Below, one piece after another: positions 44,691 to 56,364 of a DNA stretch of 64,000 nucleotides. The DNA comes from Ignelater luminosus. Lineage: Eukaryota; Arthropoda; Insecta; Coleoptera; Elateridae. A model generated the notes under the pieces. The model had not been told where the DNA came from, ran no database searches, and was given only the letters and a program-made list of their open reading frames with translations. Positions within the stretch are counted from its first letter, which is position 1. Each line of letters starts with the position of its first letter. The DNA is taken from contig VTPC01089970.1 of the NCBI GenBank assembly GCA_011009095.1, forward strand, positions 62,001 to 126,000, in the 5' to 3' direction. Both the position numbers and the translations under genes were made by a program.

Positions 44691-47600
44691 ATGTAGCTTT
44701 CCCTAAGAAGATGTAAAAAATCCGCAGAACAGTGTAACTTACTACATTACAAAAAGTTTCGAATTTTGGCAAAAAAACAAAAACTGAGAATACGATTTCA
44801 AAAACATGCACCCAACACAAAGAGTTTTGGGTCAATACATTGCTTTAAAGTTGGTGCTATCAAACCTCTGCAGTATTTTCTTTTCTATGATTAACAAGAT
44901 TTCAAAAATAAATTCTCATAACAACTACTATCAAACCAGAATTCACAATTTTATGATACTGACTGCCTGTCAGAATATAAAAAGCAAAAAGAATAACATA
45001 CAAACTTTAAATGTGAGCAAATATATTTGTTGTTATGGAAATTTCCTTCTTTAATTAATCACAAGATGCTATTGGATGGATTTTAAGAGTTCTGCAATAT
45101 TTTCTGACGTCATATCAACTACAATTCGATATGCCTTTGGGATTTCTCGGAGCAGTTGTCTATTTTACCCACCTTAAACATCGACTTCTGGGATCTTAAT
45201 TTGAAATGGTTGAATATCGTTGTAATATTACAAGAAATAGCAAACTTAACCCAGTAGTTTGGAAAGACTCCATGCAGATAATTCGCAACTACCGGTGATA
45301 AAGAAGATTCCATTACAGTTCCAGAAATAAAAATTATATTGGGTCCATGTTAAGCAGACAGATAAGTTGATTTTCCATGTTTTCCAAAAGTTGCTCGAAG
45401 ATAGATGACATAGAAACTGACCAAAAGATCTTCTGGTTCAAGGGTGATCTTGGATGTGCAAAATTCAGAGTGTGTATGGAACCTAAGTTAGAGGGCTCAT
45501 TTAAAACTAATCAGTGACTGTCGCCGTTTTATTTTTGAAAACACTAACCAGTGAAGAATTCGATCTTCATTTTTCCAAACGTATAGTTTCAAGAAGAATT
45601 TGAAAACTAAAAAATTCAATTTTTAGCTGCAAGAAGAGAGAACGGTGCACTTTTTACGTTTATCATATCCAATTGAGCTCAATCTAAATTCCTCTCACTA
45701 AAAATAATTTAAACGTGGGAGACATAATGATATATTAACTGCACTCATGTCAGTATTCATTGAATGCTCTATATTTTATAAATAGACTCCAACAGTTTAC
45801 CTTATAATTTTTCATTGGGAAACTTAAAAAATTATTTAACTCTATTTATGTACATTAGAAAAAATCTACAGATAATTTAAATTACAGTTACTATACTATT
45901 AGTGTTAAACTGCAATTAATTTGAATGTCCTTTGTTCTCAACGATTCAAGACACAATTACCTATAAATTATTATAATTGCAATAATTACTCAATTTGTTA
46001 CTATATCCAGCATGCAATTTTGTTAAAGTTATTAAATCAAAAAGAAAAATATTTACCATTGTGGTCTCCACTTTTCATTTAAAAATAGAATAAACACGAG
46101 GATTAAGGTTAACCAACTACCTATTATAGTTGTATAAAAAATGAAAACTGATAAACTTATCGCACTACTACTTCACCACAAACTCGCAACTTATCAGAAA
46201 CGGCAGCTGATATTTTATATGTGAAAAAATATCAAAAGGAAATGTACATTTAATCCTTTCGCTTCCACTTAACTCTAATGTTGCTCAAGAATGTGTGAGA
46301 GAACACTGCCATTACTACCTAATAGTAGAATTACTCCATAGATACTGAACTACTGAAGAGGACAATTAATTAATATGAAATGAATCATTCCCACATTCTT
46401 AGGGAAGGAAGTCGAGTTAAGAAAAAAATTCAATAACTAGTTCAAGTCGTTTCGCAATTAATCATTTATTATTAGATATCTATCGAAGGTTTTTCTTCCT
46501 TATTTCTCACAAAAATCGATGTGTAATAAGAAAGATTATATCAACAACTACAACAACATTAGAAAGTAGAGAATGTTGTGTAAATATTTTAATAGCAATT
46601 TCAATAAAAAACAGAAATAATAAAATCGAGAGTATATTCTCAGATAGGAGAGAACAATAGCTAATAAAATTATGTTGTCTCAAAAGAGTTTTTTTTTTTT
46701 GGTTGTTACTTTTATTATTTCACTTTTTTATTATTGACTATATGCTGCACATTCCAAAAAGAATTCACACATTTACATTTCTTTAAGAGTTCACAAGGCT
46801 TTTGTATGCAAACTACCTCCTTTAAGTCGTGTACACATCCGTTACAAAACATTTTTAAATAACGTAAAATACTTTTATCTTGTATAACATGGAAGAACTT
46901 AAAACGATTGTTCTATTATTATTATTATATGAAAGTAAAATAGTGCTTTAAGGAAATAAAACCGATCTATTTTATTTGGATACCTTGAACTTCCTGTAAG
47001 TGTAATAAATAATAAGTAATTCATTACGGTTGTGATTTTTTTTGCTAAGGCTGTTAATTTATTTATTAACAAATCTGTTTCGAAGTGTTAATGGTTGTAG
47101 TCAGTCAATTAAAAAAATTCCTTGACATTATTTTCCCAAGGAATACAAAAATTCGCTTTTGGTATTCTATGATGGATAGGTTATAAAACAAATGTTTCTT
47201 TGTATTATTTATTCTTATAATTTCCACACGTAGTGAAAGGAAAATTTAACGAATAATGGTAAAGTTTATCATTTTTATTCTTCGATTAAAATTCATTTTT
47301 TTAATCTTGTAATTCCATAATGTGTGCTTTATCTTGATTAATGACTATTTCGACATGGACATTTGAATAAATCTTAATTCGTGTTTTAGATCAACTGGAA
47401 TTTATGTTACAGTGCTTCATAGCACAAATTGTAAAGAACCACGTTGTATACACCATAATCGATTACTGCATTAAAGATAATCAGATTTTTAATTACGATA
47501 TCAATAAAGTGATTAAGAAGTCTGTAATCTATTTCTTGAAAGTTCGCAAAGTTGAACTTAACATTGAACTAATAAGTTTTTAGAATATTGGAAAAATTAT

Positions 47601-47914
47601 GATAGGGATATGTTAGTAGTTTGTAGTTGTTGGTCACCTTTTGTCTCGGCGTTTCTGTCCTGCATTTTTATAAACTGTTGCGTTCGTTCATTTATGCAAC
47701 ACCATAACTTTCTACAGGCCATGAGTCCAAGCTACAGCTACTGTTCACTTTATTAGACTCGCTTGCAGTATTTTGGTTTTTGAGTTTTAGAACTAATAGT
47801 GATTATATTAACCATAATGTAAATGACATTAAAAAATGGTTTTGACCTTTCTACATATTTGTTGCACAAGAATAATTTATATTAATACCTATACATAAAC
47901 ATATTATTAAATTA
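44691..47914. other. AT-rich stretch, no gene recognised
   Basis: No coding sequence, RNA gene or repeat related to the rest of the window was recognised. Short frames are Lys/Ile/Asn-rich as expected from base composition. A decayed left end of the neighbouring Tc1 element may lie near 47796. Confidence 0.4.
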
Positions 47915-48973
47915 TTAATGTTTTGTCAAACCGCCCTTGGCTTTTATTAGCGCATTCACTGTTCTGGGCATGCTATTTATACAACTTCTTGCCGTTTCTT
48001 TTAAGTTATCATTGTGGTTCCAATGATGGACTATTCTTTCTATCAACTAAACATTGTAATATTTTCTTTGGCCAGTTCTCGTTTCAGGAACTCCCAAACA
48101 TTCTCAATTGAATTCATGTCTGGTGAGTTTTGCTCTTCCAAAAATGTTTTAATTATTTTGGCAATGTAACAAAGTGCCCTATCTTGCATGAACACCTTAC
48201 GACCACTATCAAACCATTCGTCCATCTGCGGGATCAATTTTGTCTGCAGAACCTTTTTACATTGATCCTGCCGCATGGTTCCCTCTACGTTATATGTATC
48301 CTTCCCAATCCCTTCCCACTGATGACAGACCATATCATTACAGTTGTGGGATGCTTGACTGTCTTGACTACACAGTCCTTATCGTACTTTTTCCCCTAGA
48401 CGTCTCCGAACAAACTGGATTTATCATCCATGATTTGAAATTTTGCTTCATCACTAAAAATTAAACGTGTTAAAAGTGCAATAATAACAGTGTCCAAATA
48501 AAATTATCTTTATTTATTATCTGCCAATCATCAACAGACAGGTCTTTGTGCAAATTGGCCCAAGTCAATCGTTTTTTGACCATGACTGGTGTTGATTTTG
48601 GCTTTTTAACTGGCCTTCGACATTTGAAGCCCATACTATACAGATTTATTCGTACAGTAGCAACTGATACACTGTAGCCTGTCTCCTGAAGTGTATTTTT
48701 GATTTCACAGTGGGTTGTCCTTCTGTGTTTCACGGCTAGTAGGTTTCTCAAAAATCATAGTCCCTTAGCTGTTACTATAGGTTTTCTACCAGAACAACCA
48801 TTCCGAGCTGCTTTAATTGGTTGGTTCGCTTGCGGCTTTTGGCTTAAATGCCAAACTGACGATTGAGATACTCCATATTGGTTTGCACTATCTTTTTGAC
48901 TGTATTGAGTATTATATATCAGTGCAATTACAGACGATTTTTCATCTAAAGAAAAATCTTTACATTTGCCCAT
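47915..48973 (-). pseudogene. Tc1 transposase pseudogene, nearly full length
   Basis: Reading from ATG 48973: MGKCKDFSLDEKSSVIALIY (helix-turn-helix, with NQYGVSQSSVWHL as recognition part); then HRRTTHCEIKNTLQETGYSV and KPKSTPVMVKKRLTWANLHK; then FSDEAKFQIMDDKSS (first catalytic Asp); TVMIWSVISGKGLGRI; VEGTMRQDQ; KVFMQDRALCYIAKIIKTFL (second catalytic Asp); then SPDMNSIENVWEFLKREL (third catalytic acidic region); and finally a C-terminal end ALIKAKGGLTKH with a stop at 47915-47917. Several frameshifts are present, and about nine residues before SPDMN are lost. A possible right terminal repeat (CAGTGGTGTTATTGGTAA, reverse-complemented) ends at 49052, followed by TA. Inactive. Confidence 0.8.
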
Positions 48974-49054
48974 CAAAAAGAAATTCCAATCTAAGAATGA
49001 TTGACTGATTTCTTTGTAAAAAGATTAATAAAAATTACCAATAACACCACTGTA

Positions 49055-50127
49055 TAGTAACATAAATACTCACATTGGAATTACTACAGCAAATTTGGCA
49101 AACCTTCAAAGAAAAACACTTATTTTCATTAATAATTGCGACTAGTTCGAGCTCGAAAATTGACAGATAAATAGCCACTTTCTGAGATTTCAATGAGAAC
49201 TCTGAATTATCTACCAAACTAAGTAAATGTGGTTATACAACCGTCAAGGCATCTACATATGAATACTTTAAAGGCTGGAAAACATTTTTTAATACAACCA
49301 AGAATTCCAAGAAACAGATATCTTTGGGGTGAGTCTAACAGTGAGCAAGGACTGTAAATCCGTAGCCGCCATGGTTAACAGCTTCTTCGATTTTTCATAA
49401 GAAATGTTGGCTGGTTACTCGATCCTTCCATTAAGAGCAACTTTAAGGTTGCCTTTGCGTCAGCGGCAGCAGTGGTGATGCCGGTGGGGAACCAAAGATC
49501 GGATTGACGTCTTCTTCCAGACCAACCAGGCCAGACATCGCGTACCTTCCTTCCCTCATGATTACATCCAGCACTCTTTCCTTCAAATCAAATTTTCCAC
49601 CTAAAGAGCCACAGAGACGCTGGAACCTACCTATGACGGTTTCTGTTGCTTCGCAACATTAATCACCTTGACTCAACGGAAGAAACTTGCTGTAAAAATA
49701 TATTTCGAGTTGTGGACTGCGTAACGGACGTGAATCGAAAATAGTTCTGTTAATGAAGAAGAATACGAATGTAGTCTGAAAAAATTCAAATCAAGCTTTC
49801 GAAAATAAGGACTTTACCAAACGAGTTGGAATAACAGTAAATAGTTGGGTTATAGTGAATTCATTGAAGATTATGTAAACAAAATCATAATAACGGTACA
49901 TAAATTGTCCTACATTCATATGACTAAGGGATGAATGGCTTGAAAATATTTTATTAGCCGAACTACCGGAAGGGTCAAACCCATGATAAAAGTTAGTGAG
50001 TGGTAGTGTCAGTTGATTTAATAAAAACGTAACTACTCAAAGACCAAGAAAAAAGCGGCCAAAGTAAAAAATAGCTTGAGTTATACAACGTAAAATAATC
50101 AGGAAATAGTCTCGAATAAAGTCAGTA
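49055..50127. other. Unassigned sequence upstream of the copia relic
   Basis: Less AT-rich from 49300 to 49650. Broken frames here (for example RPTRPDIAYLPSLMITSSTL) could be decayed retroelement protein, perhaps the 5' part of the copia element, but the match is too weak to assign. Confidence 0.3.
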
Positions 50128-50388
50128 AGGTTAGCATATGGCTGCCAAACGTCGTGTTTTCCCGGACAAGTCTTAATTTTAAGAGCGCCCGGAGAAGTCT
50201 TGGATAGTTTTTGAAGCTGCTCAGAACTCGAAGAGGCCCAATTTGAAGCTAAGGTGGATCCCTCAATGAGGACAGTCGGTTTTGAATCAACACTGCTTAG
50301 AATAAATTTGATGTCCTAGGTTTATCCTAGTTTCTAAAAGAAAAGTTCTAGTTAAGTGTGAAAAAATATGGCAGCCCTAGGTTAGCAT
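50128..50388. mobile_element. 241-bp MITE with 10-bp target duplication AGGTTAGCAT
   Basis: AGGTTAGCAT is present at 50128-50137 and 50379-50388. The element between starts ATGGCTGCCAAACGTCGTG and ends, reverse-complemented, AGGGCTGCCATATTTTTTC, sharing GGCTGCCA. A 9-10-bp duplication is typical of Mutator-like elements, so this is probably a nonautonomous MULE. It lies within or just before the copia relic. It has no coding capacity. Confidence 0.7.
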
Positions 50389-50579
50389 TTCTATTAAGAG
50401 ATTGAATGAAGCTTCAAATGCAAGAGTAAATCAGGAAAACTCCGGTTTATATGTTTGTCAAACTGTTGATATTGACGCAGACGTTTAGCGTATGTAAATT
50501 CTCCAAGTATGAATAAGCATTAGAATTGTATGGCCCTAGAGATTGATCTTAGTGGTAAAATCCTTCAGAGTCTAACCTG

Positions 50580-51940
50580 CCGAACAAAGTTACCTCTACA
50601 TCAGCTGTATATCTTGCTTGAGCGATCATCCAACAAAACTCTGTTTAACATCTGGTCACGTAAGAAACTAAATCTGAAACATTTGAGTGTTTTTAAATAG
50701 AAAGAAGGCAGAAGTGTGTATTACGATAGGATACTCACAAGATCACAAAGTCTGCAGACTTTAGGTGTACCATGCAAGGAAAAAGTCGCAACTTCAAAAA
50801 TCAAGGAAGTTCATATTCAGTTCGAAACAGACCAGTAACAGATAAGACATTTGTTCCATTTTCTCGATTTTATGCCTGATTGCTCGTGAAGAGCAGTTTT
50901 GAGCAAGCCTGCATCACTAGTGGGTTCTTCAAAATCTTCCGAATTCCCAAATGACGGGAATAGCGCGTCAGACTTCCCTTTTTTACCAAACGCTATGGAG
51001 CAAAGAGAAATAAAGTGAAAACAATAACCAAAGATTTTAGAAGATTGCATCACCTTCAGGGCCCAACTTCGGTGTCGCTCTGAAGGTTTCAGTGATCATT
51101 CAAACGATTAAGACTAAATATCGGGCTTTGATGGACAATCAAACTTGGGAATTGACAGATTCTCTTGTCAAAAAGAAGTCAATAGACCGCAGCTCTTCTG
51201 ATAACAAAGTCTGTGGTTTAAAAAACTTCTATATAACCTTAAACCAGCAGAATCAAGAATCTTGAGCTCGAGGAGACACTGAGGAGTTTAGGATTGAAAC
51301 AGACATTTAGATTTATTACAAGATTAAATAAAACTCTGATATATTCATCTGTGCAGTTTACGTCGACATCTGATTATATTCAGCAGCTATTCATACTCCA
51401 AGAGTAAGCTAAAGTAGCAACTACTTAATACTTCAAAATGAAGGACATTGGAGAAGCAAGATATTTCCTTGGAATTAGGATAACTCGTGACAGTAAAAAA
51501 TAATTGACCTCATCAGTATTCTATTTGGCATAAAAAAACTGACCGAAGGAATGTCACTGACTTCACCGAAAAAACGTGTCCCGAGGTCTATGTACATCAA
51601 AAAGCAGTTGTGAGACAAATATGTCAGCCAAGCTTGATATTGGCTATGCAGTGAACAATGTTAGTCAGTGTTAGCTGCAACTTAATGGGATTGTGGACAT
51701 AGTCAAGTCTGATTTAGTGGGATATTGTGATATTGCAAACTACATTTCGGAGTAAGATTAGATGTCTGTTGCGCAAGAAGAGACAACCAACCTTAGCCCG
51801 ACGGAAGCAGAGTTCATAGAGGTTTCTGCAGCTGCTCAAGAGGGTTTCTGGCTTCGTGAACTTGGTAAGAAACTGATGAAACAAAATCGTACTGAGCTCC
51901 TTGATCATCGTCGACAACTAAGCAACTCATAACCTTGCTA
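50580..51940 (+). pseudogene. Ty1/copia retrotransposon pol relic (integrase end, RT, RNase H)
   Basis: Plus-strand frames follow copia pol order. 50610-50700: SSNKTLFNIWSRKKLNLKHL, the integrase C-terminal region; near 50720 GYSQDHKVCRL. 51095-51165: YRALMDNQTWELTDSLV, the start of the RT domain. 51295-51480: RIETDI, a VYVDI piece in place of the VYVDD active box, and MKDIGEARYFLGIRITRD. 51620-51660: KLDIGYAVNNVSQ. 51795-51860: SPTEAEFIEVSAAAQEGFWL then REL, the RNase H region. Internal deletions, stops and frameshifts are many. No long terminal repeats were identified. Inactive. Confidence 0.75.
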
Positions 51941-52964
51941 CGAATGAGGTTATTGAGCGATCACTAACTATGCCAAGCAGAAATAATACCCAGAAATCTT
52001 TTACTTCACTGTAGTCCCTTATGTTTATGCACTTTAATCTGAAAAATCTAATTCGTTTTATCATAACTTCTACATTTTTTTTTTACATTGAACGATTAAA
52101 TTCATTATGAAAATTGAAATTGTTGCAATTATTTTTATAACAGAAATATTGATTTTTTTGATTTGTTGCATAACAATAAAAAAATATTGATATTGATTAT
52201 GATTAGAATGTGCAGTAATAAATTTAGCGGGAATTCTAATAAATAATGTATGATAATAAATTTCACACAAATAAAAAGACAAACAAATAACAACAAAACC
52301 ACAATTTTCAGTTGAACTGTTCAAGTGGAAACCAAACCGGTACATAGAATTACTTTTATAAGCGTTGATAAAATCTTATTTACGGTATCTCTATTAGTTT
52401 TTATTGATATTATAATAAGCAGTCTCTTCAGAATAAATAAATAAATAATAACAATGTTACCAGGTAAATCAACAAAGGTAGAAACAATTTCAAATAAATA
52501 CCTTGACATAACGATGCACATTGACCCACTAATTTTTAAAAATAGACGAGAAAGAAACTCATTTGTGTTTAGAATTCTTAAATCTAGATTGCAGTTGCTG
52601 GAATAAAATGTAACTTCAGCTAGTGATAGACAACATCCGGTGGTTTATAATCAAGTTCATGTTGTATTAATCATTATGCACAGAGATATCCAGACACATA
52701 TAAATAGTACAGATGTGAAGAGCGTTGTTTGTAGGTCACTTTTTTTCTAGTCCATTTTTAATCTTTACTTGTTAACGTTTTTATGAGGATTGTATCCTGT
52801 CTAGCAAAACAAAAAGAAATTAAAATATTTTATTACAAAATATTACATCAAAGTCAAACTAAACTAATAATTAGAGAAAAATATATTTCTGCACACCTTT
52901 AATCTCCTTTAGCTTTTTCCTAAAGAAATTTTATATTTTAAGATAGTGACACAAAGTAACTCTG
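51941..52964. other. No gene recognised
   Basis: Very AT-rich stretch (52060-52520 especially) with chance frames only. Confidence 0.4.
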
Positions 52965-52988
52965 CTCTCTCTCTCTCTCTCTCTCTCT
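52965..52988 (+). repeat. (CT)12 microsatellite
   Basis: Uninterrupted CT dinucleotide run. Confidence 0.95.
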
Positions 52989-53199
52989 ATACACTAATTA
53001 AATAAAAATAATCTTTTTTCACGTAATGGCAGATTCGTAATGATCATCCTGTGACGTCATTTGCTACTTTTGACCCCTCATCAGCACCAGTTTGGTTTGA
53101 GGTGCTAACAGACAGAAACTCAACAATTGAGAACGAAATAGGTCACATAGAGAAAATAAAGAAAGGAAATAAAGACCTGCCATTTGAGATATGAAAAAC

Positions 53200-54970
53200 A
53201 AACTAAACGAAGAGCTCAATTTACTAAAGGAGCCATGTAATCACAAGCACTATTCAGTAAAATTTCTTATAATAAACACTGTAAAACAAGCAGAACAAAA
53301 CCTCAATAAGAAAGTAAAAAAATCACCCACTAAGAGAATTTATCAAGTCAAAAGAGGTCTGTGGCTTTTACCAGGAAAGGGCTTTAACTGTAATTTATTT
53401 CTTCTCGCCACGGGAAAGTGATGCACCCACCAAATTTACCAAATTAAAAAACAGTTTGCGACTTTTACCAATAAAGAATAGTATTCGTTAATTTCCTTCT
53501 CATTTTTTATTTTATAGTCAAACAAGACCTTCACGTCGGCCGCCATGGGAAAGCGATGCTCGGAGTAAATTTACCAAATAAACAATAGTAGGGGAGTTTT
53601 ACCAGGAAAGGCTTTTCGCCACAACAGGGAAGTGATGCCCAGATCAAATTTACCAAATCAAAAACAGTTTGCGCCTTTTACTAGGAAAAGATATTAATCT
53701 TAACTTCTTGCTCATTTTTATTTTACAACCAAACGACACCGTGGTCACCAAACAGTCTGCTGGAGAGCAAATACTGATCTTAACAACTTGTTAGCTTCTC
53801 TCAAAAATGTTTTAAATTATAAGCATGAAAGGCAACGTGCTTGCTTAGCCTAAAGCTACGGTGTCGCGAAATCCAGAAATTTTTACAATGGCACGTCAAC
53901 GTGAGTACATGAGGTGCACGTTCCTTACAGTATACGGTTGCCTCATACGCCGATCAGCAAATAATTTGCTTATAATTATAATTCTGAGCTTCTCCGTTGT
54001 CACGGTATCGCATTTCAGCATACGAAACAACTTGTATATACTCTAAAGACTATATGAACGCAACAATCAGAGTTAACCATTGTTTTAAAGATTTTGCACC
54101 TACAACACAAAAAGGAACTCCTTTCGTGTATTAAAACTATACTCAAACACTACCAAGTTAAATTTCTTTTATAAAAACTAGAATAACCAGAAAATATTCC
54201 AAAAATCAGCAAGACGTGATGCACAGAGCAAAACTCACTATGGTTTGTGGTTTCTATCAGAAAAGATTTTTACTGGTAATTTCTTTTTTATGCTTTGTGT
54301 AACTATGAAACAAAACGGTGACCTGTTGGAAGAAAAACTTCGATCTTACGAATCGTTTCCCTAAAAAGGTGGTAAAAGGTGTTATGAGTAACCCGGAGGT
54401 ACCTAGTAACGACATAGAGCGGGTATAGCAAACCAAGTATACCCGGAAGACATTTCCAAACTTATTATAATTATCTTTTGTGATGTAAGTAAATGACAAA
54501 GCTGGTTATTTTGGCTGGCCGACAGTTGTAGCCTCTATTAACAAACTTTCCAACTTACAATACGCAAAGTCGACAATTAAACTTAACTATAGTTTACAAG
54601 ATTTGCTTTTAGAAGGGAATACCTTTTGTAAATTAAAGCTGTGTTCAAACACTACCAATAAGTTCGCCTCATAAAAACTGTAGGACAACCAAAAAATATT
54701 CCAGAAATCGGCGAAAAGTAACGTACTTATCGTGGACTGTGGTTTTTCCAGAAAATGCTTTTAATCGTGATTTATTTTTAAGGTTTTACTTTAGGATTAA
54801 GCGTAAACGTAGGCCACCACAGGTGAACTATTGGAAGACAGATACAGGCAGTGAACAAATAACAGTGACTTGGAAGAGGGCAAAATCTAACCAAGTATCC
54901 TCACAAAGAGTAAAGCTCGACACCATGGGTTCCGCAGGTGATTTTTTCAGGTGGCTTGTTGAAGCTTGAT
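53200..54970. repeat. Long-period degenerate repeats
   Basis: Two scales. The block ATTTACCAAAT, CAGTTTGCG, CTTTTACCAGGAAA recurs near 53440, 53570 and 53650. A longer unit (ACTATACTCAAACACTACCA, then CCAGAAAATATTCC, then GTGGTTTCTATCAGAAAAG, GGTAATTTCTTTTT) at about 54130-54310 recurs at about 54640-54790 (GCTGTGTTCAAACACTACCA, CCAAAAAATATTCCAG, GTGGTTTTTCCAGAAAATGC), a spacing near 510 bp. A weaker third copy lies at 53270-53400. No gene seen. Confidence 0.6.
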
Positions 54971-55219
54971 CTTGCGATCAGCCTAATTTTCCCCTAAGAG
55001 CGTAAGACACAACGTAAACGCCCGAGAACTTGTAACGGAATCGTGAAACGACAAAAACGGATGTAGTGACAAAGGGAACCAACAGAGCATTCTTAGGGTT
55101 TCTGACAAAGATGGCCTTTTGTAGATTAATTGACAAGCTTGGCAATTGTTAAAATTATCTTTGGAGAACTTCATTTGTACTGGTGCGTCTTCGTCAATGC
55201 ACAAAGCCAACAATCAACG

Positions 55220-55740
55220 AAAGGACCCCGCACATCCTTATGGGTTTTGGCCTTCGTTAAAATTGGCTGACACTGTGGTATATCATAGCAAAAGTCTCCA
55301 AGCATGGGCATAAAACTTCAAAAATGTCTGTGGCTTTTGTAGTGGACACCCTACTATATCTCAGAAACGGACTGTAGTGTCACCGTAAAATCTTGGCTGC
55401 TGGTAAAGGTAGGGGTGTGGCTTTTAAATAATCCTGGTACCATCAGCCGTCTATTGCTGTTTTGGCAGATATTATTGATCTCGGGAACGGGATGTCATGG
55501 CAAAATGTACTTTGGTTGTTGGTAGAAAGTAGGGGAATGGCTTTCAAGCCATTCACACGCCACCGATCGTGTCTCTTTTCCTTTGTATTTCGGAAACGGC
55601 ACCAACATAGAACTTGGGTTTCTTGGTAGGGGAAGGGCTTTCAAGTGTTCTGGGTACCACCGTTCGTCTTTTGGCTTTTTTGACAGGTATACTGAACTTC
55701 TGGAAGGGGTTGATGCATCGAAATGGGACTGATAGATGGT
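55220..55740 (+). repeat. About 120-bp tandem repeat, four diverged units
   Basis: After the AAAGGACCCCGCACATCCTT section shared with 32.26 kb, units follow with the words GGTAGGGGTGTGGCTTTTAA, CTGGTACCATC and CGGGAACGGGATGTCATGG near 55400-55500; then GTAGGGGAATGGCTTTCAAG and CGGAAACGGCACC near 55530-55600; then GTAGGGGAAGGGCTTTCAAG and CTGGGTACCACC near 55625-55670. An apparent 89-codon frame on the minus strand is a by-product of the repeat. Confidence 0.65.
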
Positions 55741-55789
55741 AATGGTGTCACGGAAGCAAAGCAAATTTAACCCATGCTAGGTATAACTA

Positions 55790-56150
55790 AGTAAGAAGGT
55801 TATGGGAGGAGAAGCTCAACTATAGGCCACCAACGGGCCTGTTGGCGATTGAAGCCTCATACGTGTTAAAAGCATAACTGACTTAAGAAAATTAATGAAA
55901 GGCAAAGCTCTACTATGTTTCACAATATGTGGCTGGAGGGGGGGGGGGGGGCAAAGCCTTAATGTAGACTGCCAAAAGAAGCCCGACGTGTGTTAAGAAT
56001 ATAGCTAGAGTAAGAATCTAGCTTGATAGAGGGCAAAACTCAATGTAGGCCTGTTAGAGGTGAAACCTAACCCGTGTTAGAGTACAACTAACTTACTTAA
56101 GAAGATTAATGAAGGGCGAAGCCTGACCATTTGCAAGATTATGGGATGAT
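55790..56150. repeat. Minisatellite relative of the 42-44.7 kb array, with a 14-base poly-G
   Basis: AAGCTCAACTATAGGCCACC, then GGGCCTGTTGGCGATTGAAG, echo the 42-bp unit of 41960-44690. A longer unit, TGTTAAAAGCATAACTGACT then AAGAAAATTAATGAAAGGC, recurs as TGTTAGAGTACAACTAACTT then AAGAAGATTAATGAAGGGC. Poly-G (14) at 55938-55951. Confidence 0.6.
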
Positions 56151-56178
56151 TGATTGGTGATCGGTCAAGACCGCACTA

Positions 56179-56364
56179 ATGCCTTCTCCAAGAAAGTTTA
56201 GTCATTACGTATTACTTGTTGTTACCTCAACAATTTTAAGCATAGCTTTATGCCCGGCGAAATTTTTGGTAAGTGAATCGAGAACTAATAACATATTACA
56301 GTTTCAGCAAACTTCACCGAGGACCAAGAACCCACAAGAATTGTGCGAGATCCTTGACACTTAG
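56179..56364 (+). CDS. Candidate small secreted peptide or first exon with signal peptide (unrecognised)
   Basis: A 61-codon frame from ATG 56179. Residues 1-29, MPSPRKFSHYVLLVVTSTIL then SIALCPAKF, look like a signal peptide: basic start, hydrophobic core, small residues near the end. Directly after codon 30 comes TTTTTG|GTAAGTGAA, a strong splice donor, so this could instead be the first coding exon of a spliced secreted protein. Unspliced, the frame continues with a polar tail to a stop at 56362-56364. No homologue comes to mind, and the next exon was not found. The region around it is repetitive, so chance is a serious alternative. Confidence 0.25.
   Translation: MPSPRKFSHYVLLVVTSTILSIALCPAKFLVSESRTNNILQFQQTSPRTKNPQELCEILDT

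Noticed and set aside
55495..55764. 89-codon minus-strand frame as a gene
   Set aside because: It spans diverged 120-bp tandem units, and the frame breaks between units.
56270..56308. Tiny intron of 33-39 bp within the 56179 frame
   Set aside because: Shorter than introns normally spliced in insects, and the frame is open without splicing.
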